Below, piece after piece: positions 58,122 to 64,000 of a DNA stretch of 64,000 nt (position 1 is the first letter of the stretch; each line of letters opens with the position of its first letter). The notes beneath the pieces are model-generated. The model did no database searches and was not told where the DNA came from. It worked only from the letters and a program-made list of their open reading frames with translations. Both the position numbers and the translations under genes were made by a program. The DNA is from Escherichia boydii (GTDB lineage: Bacteria; Pseudomonadota; Gammaproteobacteria; Enterobacterales; Enterobacteriaceae), in NCBI GenBank assembly GCA_041890495.1, contig CP169086.1, forward strand, positions 3,038,001 through 3,102,000, in the 5' to 3' direction.

Positions 58122-59531
58122 ATGACAATGACTAAACAAAAAGTTGTCGCGGTAACGGCCTGCCCGACAGGCATTGCACATACCTTTATGGCGGCGAATA
58201 AAATTATTGCATGGGCTAAAGAACACAATATTGAGGTAAAAGTCGAAACGCAGGGCAGCGACGGTGTTAAAAAACGCTTAACGAAGCAAGATATCGCTTC
58301 CGCCACGGCCATTATTCTGGCAACCGACGTCCCCATTCAGGATGCCGAGCGTTTTGAAAACATTCCCCATCTTCAGACCCGTACACAAGAGCTGATCAAG
58401 CATACCGATCGCTATCTGCGTCAGGCACTGGCCATGGAAAAAAACGTCACCTCCACTTCCGTAGCAGAAGAAGACGATCTCCCGCGTTCGGCTTACCAGG
58501 TCTTTATTGGCCATATTATGGCGGCCATCAGCTATATGCTGCCGGTGGTGGTTATGGGCGGGCTGATGATGGCAACGGCTAAAATTACCGGACAGTTTAT
58601 AAATATCGACCACTCGCCGTTCAGCGTGCTGGATAAAATCGGCTTTATGACCATTAAGTTCATGTATCCGGTTTTCGCTATGTACCTGGCATTTTCCATT
58701 GCCGGTAAACCGGCGCTGATCCCCGGACTTATCGGCGGCATCATGTCAGACGACGTCTACAAGCGCTTCTTTGATATCGAAGGCTTTATGCCGTCCGGCT
58801 TTTTCGGCGCCATAGGCATCGGCTTTTTCGTAGGCTATCTGGTGCGCTGGCTAAATGACTCCATTCACGTCCGCCAGCAGCTCACTACCATCAAGACCAT
58901 GCTGGTCGTCCCGCTGATCGCCGGCATTACGCTGGTGATGGTCATGGAATATCTAATTAATCCGATTTTTGGCTCGCTTAACCAGCTGATGGTGGTCTTT
59001 TTTACTTCGGCTGGTGACACCGGGCGCGGATTCTATTCCGCGATGATCGCCGCAGGCACCGCGTTCGACCTGGGCGGCCCGGTCAATAAGGCGGCAGGCT
59101 CGGTCGCGCTCGGCCTGAACGGCATGAGCGAAACGTTTGATTTAACCGCCCGCGAACTTTCCATTGTGATCCCCTCTATTGGCGTCGGCTTTGCCGCGTT
59201 CCTCAACGGACGCTTTGGATTACCGAATGTCTTTAGCCGGGAAGAGAAAACCGTCGGGAGTACCTCGTTGCTGCTGGGCGTGATTGGGATCTCCGAAGGC
59301 GCCATCCCGTTTATCCTGAAAAACCCACGCCTGATCCCGGTATTCATGACCGGTGCCGTTGCCGGCGCGCTGGTCGCCATTGCACTCGACGTGAAGCAGA
59401 CGCTGCCTCTGCCGGCAATCTGGGGCTGGCCGCTGGCAACCAATGTGGTGGGCTATCTGGCGAGCGTCTTTGTTGGCGCACTGATTTGCGCCCTGGGCGT
59501 GCTTTATGTCAGCCCAAAGAACGCCAGTTAA
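58122..59531 (+). CDS. PTS fructose/mannosylglycerate-type EIIBC
   Basis: A 469-residue PTS permease. The IIB-fructose domain (1-~105) carries the phospho-Cys in AVTACPTGIAHTFMAA. The IIC domain (~125-465) has about nine helices, with GFFVGYLVRWLNDS, DLGGPVNKAAGSVALG and ISEGAIPFILKNP. There is no IIA domain, which is supplied by the gene at 62141; the E. coli equivalent MngA has IIA fused. It precedes the GH38 gene by 10 bp. The likely substrate is an alpha-mannoside taken up as the 6-phosphate. Confidence 0.9.
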   Translation: MTMTKQKVVAVTACPTGIAHTFMAANKIIAWAKEHNIEVKVETQGSDGVKKRLTKQDIASATAIILATDVPIQDAERFENIPHLQTRTQELIKHTDRYLRQALAMEKNVTSTSVAEEDDLPRSAYQVFIGHIMAAISYMLPVVVMGGLMMATAKITGQFINIDHSPFSVLDKIGFMTIKFMYPVFAMYLAFSIAGKPALIPGLIGGIMSDDVYKRFFDIEGFMPSGFFGAIGIGFFVGYLVRWLNDSIHVRQQLTTIKTMLVVPLIAGITLVMVMEYLINPIFGSLNQLMVVFFTSAGDTGRGFYSAMIAAGTAFDLGGPVNKAAGSVALGLNGMSETFDLTARELSIVIPSIGVGFAAFLNGRFGLPNVFSREEKTVGSTSLLLGVIGISEGAIPFILKNPRLIPVFMTGAVAGALVAIALDVKQTLPLPAIWGWPLATNVVGYLASVFVGALICALGVLYVSPKNAS

Positions 59532-59541
59532 GGGGAGCGTC

Positions 59542-62139
59542 ATGAATCAGATCCACGTCATTGCCCACACGCACTGGGATCAGGAGTGGTATTTCACCCA
59601 TCAGGACAGCATGGTGCTGGCGTCATATAACTTTGCGGAGGTCATCGACACGCTGGAGCAGGATCCAGCTTACAGCTGCTATCACCTTGACGGACAGATG
59701 GCGGTAGTGGAGGACTTTCTCGCCATCAATCCCGATTATCGCGTCAGGCTGGAAACGCTGGTCAGAGAAAAAAGGGTCTTTGTGGGACCATGGTATACCC
59801 AGACGGACACTTACAACGTGCATGGCGAATCCATTATCCGCAATCTTAAGTACGGCATCTTCGCCGCCCGGAAGCTGGGGCACGCCATGCAGGTCGGGTA
59901 CCTTCCCGATACCTTCGGCCACAATGCGCAGATGCCCACGATTTTGCAGGGCTGCAATATCGACAACATCGTCTTCTGGCGCGGTATCGATCACGACAAA
60001 CAAGCTAAAAGCAGCCAGTTCCTCTGGAGCGCACCGTCAGGGGCGACCGTTATCGCCTGCACGATGGCGTTTGGTTATGGTGCGGCCAAAAACATGGATT
60101 CCGAAGCGAGCCATCTGCAGGGCAAAATCTACCCGATGGTGAATCTTCTGCGTTCACGCGCCGGTATCAACGACCTGCTCCTGCCCTGCGGCGGCGATCA
60201 GGTCAGCATCGACCCGGCATTGCCGAAAATCCTGCAGGTCGCCAGCGCAAACGCCCCGGATCAGGACCGCTACGTCATCAGCTCGCTGGAGCGCTACGTC
60301 GACATTCTGCGTGCGCAGCGTGAGCAGTTTGAACGCTGGGAAGGGGAGCTGAAATCGCCGCGCTACACCCGCATCCATAAAACGATCGGCTCCGTGCGCT
60401 ACGACATCAAAAAGAAAAATGATGAGGTTGAGCAGTTCATCCTGCGGCAGCTGGAGCCGACAATCGCAATGGCGCGTCATCATGGGATCCCGGTCAATCT
60501 CTCACTCGTCGATACGCTCTGGAAAAAGCTGTTGCGAAGCCATGCCCACGACTCCATCGGCGGTTGTAATAGCGATGCCACAAACCGCGACGTACTGCAT
60601 CGGCTGGAGCAAACCGAACAGCTGTGCCACAGCCTGTGGAATCTGGTGGTGAAAACCCTGTCCGCCGCCTGCGCTCGGGAAAGCGACCTGCTGATTTTCA
60701 ACCCGCTGGCCATCCCAACACAGCGCGTGGTGATAACCACCCTGTATAGCCGGGCTGATAATATCGCCCTGACGTATCAGGGGCAGCCCATCCCCTTCGA
60801 CGTTCTGAAAAGGGACATTCTGCCCGGCGGAACGGCGATCTCTCTTACCGCCGAAGGCGAGCGTGAGACACCCCTTCCCCCTTATTACCGCTGGCGCGTG
60901 GCGGTAAAGACACCGCTTCTGCCACCAGTCGGCTATCTCAGCGTTAATGTTGAAGATAACCGTGCGCCTCTAAGGGAGCCTGAACAGACAAAGAGCAGCG
61001 AGATAGAGAATGCGCATTATCGACTGACGCTTGACGCCGGAACGCTTATCCTGGAAGACAAACGCAGCGGCAGACGCATCCCCTCTTTCTTTACTCTCGA
61101 AGATTGTGCGGACGCGGGCGACAGCTACGATTTTTCACCACTTGCGGGCGACACGCCGACGTGCTGTTCGCATTTTACGCTCCTCAGCAGCGTGAAAACG
61201 CCGCTTGTCGAAAAGCTGACCTTCAAAGCCACAATGCTTCTTCCGCAGGATCTCGCCAGCCGTCAGGATGCGGCCCGAACGCCGTTATCCATTCGTTTTG
61301 TCTGCGAATTACGCCATGACGATCCGAACCTGTATGTCGAGGCTTCTCTGGAAAACAGCCACTGCGATCACCGACTTCGTTTACTGATCGGCAGCGATAT
61401 TCATACCCGTCACGCGATCGCCTCACAGCCTTTCGCGATAATTCAGCGCGACACAGGGTGTGCCGGTGAAAAGTGGCAGGAGCGCTATCGCGAGATGCCC
61501 GTGGATATCGAAACCACCGAGGGCATTATTGCTGTCGCGGAAGCGGGCAAAGCGCTGGTAGTGAACAGCCGCGGTATGAAGGAATTTCAAGTTATCGGCA
61601 GTGAACCAGCGGCGATCGCCCTGACCTTGTTTAAATCAACGGGCGTGCTGGGACGCAGCGATCTCCAATGGCGACCGGGCCGGGCGTCCGGCATTAATAA
61701 TACGGTGGTTGAGACCCCCGATGCTCAACTGCTGAAACCGCTGTGCTTTTCATTCACCGTCGCGCTGGCCGACAACGCCGGGCATCTTACGCTTCGCCAA
61801 CTGGAAAATCAGACGGCCGGACAGCCCTTCACCTATCAACGTCAGACGCTGCACACGCTCGATCACCGTCTTGAGCGCTTTTCGTTGCGTCTGCCCGAGC
61901 GAAGGCTTCCGGCAGAATTCTCATTATTGAGCCTGCCGGAGCCGCTCATTCTCTCTGCCCTGCCCCATGCACAGCAGTCGCAAGGTACGGTCGTCCGCGT
62001 ATTTAACGCCGGCAAGAAGCCCGTTCCAGTCCCGGCAAGTCTGGCGGGGCTTCGTCAGATCAACTATCTGGAAGAGCCCGTACAACCGGTAACGGCGATC
62101 CTCCCCTCCGCGACCTGCGATTTTTTAATTGAGGCTTAA
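59542..62139 (+). CDS. GH38 alpha-mannosidase (MngB-like)
   Basis: An 865-residue GH38 enzyme. The metal-site motif HTHWDQEWYFTHQ opens the protein; YLPDTFGHNAQMP supplies the catalytic nucleophile Asp region and SHAHDSIGGCNSD the third metal-binding stretch, followed by the beta-sandwich C-terminal half. ATG 59542 is chosen for AAGGGGAGCGTC upstream. In E. coli, MngB splits 2-O-(6-phospho-alpha-mannosyl)-glycerate after PTS uptake; the same chemistry on a related substrate is inferred. The stop is followed by the IIA start with a single base between. Confidence 0.9.
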   Translation: MNQIHVIAHTHWDQEWYFTHQDSMVLASYNFAEVIDTLEQDPAYSCYHLDGQMAVVEDFLAINPDYRVRLETLVREKRVFVGPWYTQTDTYNVHGESIIRNLKYGIFAARKLGHAMQVGYLPDTFGHNAQMPTILQGCNIDNIVFWRGIDHDKQAKSSQFLWSAPSGATVIACTMAFGYGAAKNMDSEASHLQGKIYPMVNLLRSRAGINDLLLPCGGDQVSIDPALPKILQVASANAPDQDRYVISSLERYVDILRAQREQFERWEGELKSPRYTRIHKTIGSVRYDIKKKNDEVEQFILRQLEPTIAMARHHGIPVNLSLVDTLWKKLLRSHAHDSIGGCNSDATNRDVLHRLEQTEQLCHSLWNLVVKTLSAACARESDLLIFNPLAIPTQRVVITTLYSRADNIALTYQGQPIPFDVLKRDILPGGTAISLTAEGERETPLPPYYRWRVAVKTPLLPPVGYLSVNVEDNRAPLREPEQTKSSEIENAHYRLTLDAGTLILEDKRSGRRIPSFFTLEDCADAGDSYDFSPLAGDTPTCCSHFTLLSSVKTPLVEKLTFKATMLLPQDLASRQDAARTPLSIRFVCELRHDDPNLYVEASLENSHCDHRLRLLIGSDIHTRHAIASQPFAIIQRDTGCAGEKWQERYREMPVDIETTEGIIAVAEAGKALVVNSRGMKEFQVIGSEPAAIALTLFKSTGVLGRSDLQWRPGRASGINNTVVETPDAQLLKPLCFSFTVALADNAGHLTLRQLENQTAGQPFTYQRQTLHTLDHRLERFSLRLPERRLPAEFSLLSLPEPLILSALPHAQQSQGTVVRVFNAGKKPVPVPASLAGLRQINYLEEPVQPVTAILPSATCDFLIEA

Positions 62140-62140
62140 T

Positions 62141-62713
62141 ATGAACTTGCTTGCATTGACGCATCCCGATCTGGTTTTTATCAACCTGCCATACCGTACG
62201 CCTGAAGCGCTGATACGCTGGCTTACCGAGTCGCTCGCAAAGCGAAAAATCATCAGCGATCAAGAGACGTTTATCCAGAGCGTATTACAACGCGAAAGTG
62301 AAGGTCCTACCGCGCTGGGTGAGGCGCTCGCTGTCCCACACGGAAAATCCCTGACGGTGCAGCAGGCCGCGTTTTGTCTGGCGCTCTTCGACGACCCGAT
62401 ACGCTGGCCAGGTCTGGAAGGTGATGAAGAGGTGAGAATGGTCTTTCTGCTCGCCATTCCACCAGCGGAAGCAGGCAGTACCCATATGCAATTGCTGACG
62501 ACGCTGACCTCTTTATTAACGGAAGACCGGGTGCGTGAGCAGCTTCTGGCGGCGCGCACACGGGAAGAGGTAATGTCCGCACTGAATACGGAAGAGCTGC
62601 CGAACGAGGATAAGGCTTCCGAAAATACCTTCCTCATTCCGCTCATACTAGGCAGTATCGCTACCGCAGCCTTTCTGCAGGCAGGATTGAGTTGGGCCGG
62701 CGGGGTGAGTTAA
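62141..62713 (+). CDS. PTS EIIA (fructose type) with hydrophobic C-terminal tail
   Basis: A 190-residue EIIA-fructose protein. The phospho-His lies in ALAVPHGKS, and the domain spans about 5-150 (VRMVFLLAIPPAEAGSTHMQLL). The last ~30 residues, FLIPLILGSIATAAFLQAGLSW, form an extra hydrophobic helix that soluble EIIAs do not have; it may anchor the protein near the IIBC permease. The ATG lies 1 bp after the mannosidase stop, so the two are coupled. A terminator follows. Confidence 0.88.
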   Translation: MNLLALTHPDLVFINLPYRTPEALIRWLTESLAKRKIISDQETFIQSVLQRESEGPTALGEALAVPHGKSLTVQQAAFCLALFDDPIRWPGLEGDEEVRMVFLLAIPPAEAGSTHMQLLTTLTSLLTEDRVREQLLAARTREEVMSALNTEELPNEDKASENTFLIPLILGSIATAAFLQAGLSWAGGVS

Positions 62714-62719
62714 ACGAAT

Positions 62720-62755
62720 AGCGCTCGGCATACCCCGTGCTGAGCGCTTGTTTTT
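62720..62755 (+). terminator. Terminator of the PTS-mannosidase operon
   Basis: AGCGCTCGGCA (62720-62730) pairs with TGCTGAGCGCT (62738-62748, one G-U) and is followed by TGTTTTT. Confidence 0.9.
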
Positions 62756-62866
62756 GTTAAAAAATTAATCAGATTTTTCTCTCATGCCTTTACAATCGCT
62801 GAAGTGCCCGTGGTTTGTACTCTCGTTTTTTTACTTTGTTCTGCATCAAATAAATCGCAAACATGT

Positions 62867-62923
62867 TTGATGCAAATCACTATATGTAGCACTTAAAATG
62901 CACGCCAACCCAACATCTTGTAT
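62867..62923 (+). promoter_or_regulatory. FNR site and two NrdR boxes of nrdD
   Basis: FNR site TTGAT-GCAA-ATCAC (62867-62880, 9 of 10). NrdR box 1 centres on CTATATGTAG (62877-62892) and box 2 on CAACATCTTG (62908-62923); the boxes are 31 bp apart, three helical turns, as required for NrdR binding. The remaining gap 62756-63084 shows no gene. Confidence 0.8.
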
Positions 62924-63084
62924 TTATCGTCTACTATTCCAACAACAAGACGGCGCTTACGCTGGCCGGAATTGTGGATAACACGAGCTGGGAACGCGGG
63001 AAGTCTTTGGCCTGGCGGGGAATACGCCCGGAGAAGACTTCTCCACCTCTGTGGATAACCTGTTCTTAAAAATATGGAGCGATC

Positions 63085-64000
63085 ATGACACCGCATGTGA
63101 TGAAACGAGACGGCTGCAAAGTGCCGTTTAAATCAGAGCGCATCAAAGAAGCGATTCTGCGTGCAGCTAAAGCAGCGGAAGTCGATGATGCCGATTATTG
63201 CGCCACTGTTGCCGCGGTTGTCAGCGAGCAGATGCAGGGCCGCAACCAGGTGGATATCAACGAGATCCAGACCGCAGTTGAAAACCAGCTGATGTCGGGT
63301 CCATACAAACAACTGGCTCGTGCTTACATCGAGTACCGTCACGATCGCGACATTGAACGTGAAAAACGCGGTCGCCTGAACCAGGAGATCCGTGGTCTGG
63401 TCGAGCAGACCAACGCCTCGTTACTCAACGAAAACGCCAACAAAGACAGCAAGGTGATTCCAACCCAGCGCGACCTGCTGGCCGGGATCGTGGCTAAACA
63501 CTATGCACGCCAGCACCTGCTGCCGCGTGACGTGGTGCAGGCACATGAGCGTGGCGATATTCACTATCACGATCTCGATTACTCGCCGTTCTTCCCGATG
63601 TTCAACTGCATGTTGATCGACCTGAAAGGCATGCTGACCCAGGGCTTTAAAATGGGGAACGCCGAGATTGAACCGCCGAAGTCGATCTCTACGGCAACCG
63701 CGGTAACTGCGCAGATTATTGCTCAGGTCGCCAGCCATATTTATGGCGGCACCACCATTAACCGTATCGATGAAGTGCTGGCACCGTTTGTCACCGCCAG
63801 CTACAACAAACATCGCAAGACCGCAGAAGAGTGGAACATCCCGGACGCCGAAGGCTACGCTAACTCTCGTACCATTAAAGAGTGCTACGATGCCTTCCAG
63901 TCGCTGGAGTACGAAGTAAACACCCTGCACACCGCCAACGGTCAGACGCCGTTTGTAACCTTTGGTTTTGGCCTGGGCACCAGCTGGGAATCGCGCCTGA
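63085..64000 (+). CDS. nrdD: Anaerobic ribonucleoside-triphosphate reductase NrdD, 5' part
   Basis: The first ~305 residues of class III ribonucleotide reductase, cut by the right edge. The N-terminal ATP-cone (MKRDGCKVPFKSERIKEAI, residues ~6-95) gives dATP control. DYSPFFPMFNCMLIDLKGML follows with the active-site region Cys, and QTPFVTFGFGLGTSWESRL is the last part seen. The glycyl-radical C-terminus lies outside. ATATGGAGCGATC precedes the ATG. It makes dNTPs without oxygen, in keeping with the FNR site upstream. The protein is very conserved, so its agreement with E. coli is not informative. Confidence 0.96.
   Translation, partial: MTPHVMKRDGCKVPFKSERIKEAILRAAKAAEVDDADYCATVAAVVSEQMQGRNQVDINEIQTAVENQLMSGPYKQLARAYIEYRHDRDIEREKRGRLNQEIRGLVEQTNASLLNENANKDSKVIPTQRDLLAGIVAKHYARQHLLPRDVVQAHERGDIHYHDLDYSPFFPMFNCMLIDLKGMLTQGFKMGNAEIEPPKSISTATAVTAQIIAQVASHIYGGTTINRIDEVLAPFVTASYNKHRKTAEEWNIPDAEGYANSRTIKECYDAFQSLEYEVNTLHTANGQTPFVTFGFGLGTSWESRL

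Noticed and set aside
1..64000. CRISPR array, intact insertion sequence or complete prophage
   Set aside because: No regularly spaced repeats, transposase motifs or phage structural genes were seen; the only mobile trace is the integrase remnant at leuX.

Overview
The window reads as an Enterobacter cloacae-complex chromosome, or a very close relative. The evidence is a FosA2-type fosfomycin glutathione transferase, an arc arginine-deiminase operon next to pyrBI, a GH20 hexosaminidase, miaE-rraB-argI, mgtA-treRBC-nrdD gene order, and generally high GC with enterobacterial REP elements. Identifications rest on reading the sequence and on remembered family sequences; no database was searched.

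Layout. (a) 1-8 kb: a hybrid Ser/Thr-kinase/histidine-kinase sensor (cut by the left edge) with its receiver protein, two XapX membrane proteins, an isochorismatase-fold hydrolase, and a divergent run of amidohydrolase, DoxX protein, MFS exporter and alpha/beta hydrolase. (b) 8-11.7 kb: a GPH sugar symporter and GH5-like glycosidase with a divergent LacI regulator. (c) 11.7-13.4 kb: fosA divergent from a second tryptophanyl-tRNA synthetase that has its own Trp-codon leader peptide and attenuator. (d) 13.4-27.4 kb: an accessory island next to tRNA-Leu(CAA) (leuX), with a decayed P4-type integrase tail at the tRNA. It holds an orphan Hcp with a probable T6SS effector/immunity pair, a SymE/SymR toxin-antisense pair with a LexA box, an HNH nuclease-methyltransferase pair, a WYL regulator and a type I restriction system (hsdRMS). 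(e) 27.4-38.5 kb: leuX, miaE, rraB, argI, then a xylonate/xyloside cassette that matches E. coli K-12 yagEFGHI, and tabA. (f) 38.5-46.5 kb: the arginine deiminase operon with its own ArgR paralogue, then pyrLBI and ridA. (g) 46.5-56.4 kb: a hexosaminidase, mgtA with the mgtL leader, and treR-treB-treC. (h) 56.4-62.7 kb: a glycan locus (KdgM-like porin, RpiR regulator, PTS IIBC, GH38 mannosidase, IIA). (i) The start of nrdD with FNR and NrdR sites.

Two features cut across this layout. First, four separate stretches (rraB-argI, pyrL-B-I-ridA, most of mgtA, most of treB-treC) look almost identical to E. coli K-12 at protein level. The genes between them, and the ends of mgtA and treC, are clearly not E. 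coli-like. All the frameshifts I found (two in rraB, three in argI, one in treB) lie in these stretches. This is either recombination with an E. coli-type donor or a chimeric consensus with homopolymer errors. Second, the yagEFGHI-argI order and sequence match the yagEFGHI-argF segment of K-12 prophage CP4-6, so this locus may represent its ancestral chromosomal setting.

The strongest regulatory finding is a complete trp-type attenuator (17-codon leader with tandem Trp codons, alternative 1:2, 2:3 and 3:4 pairings) in front of the auxiliary trpS.
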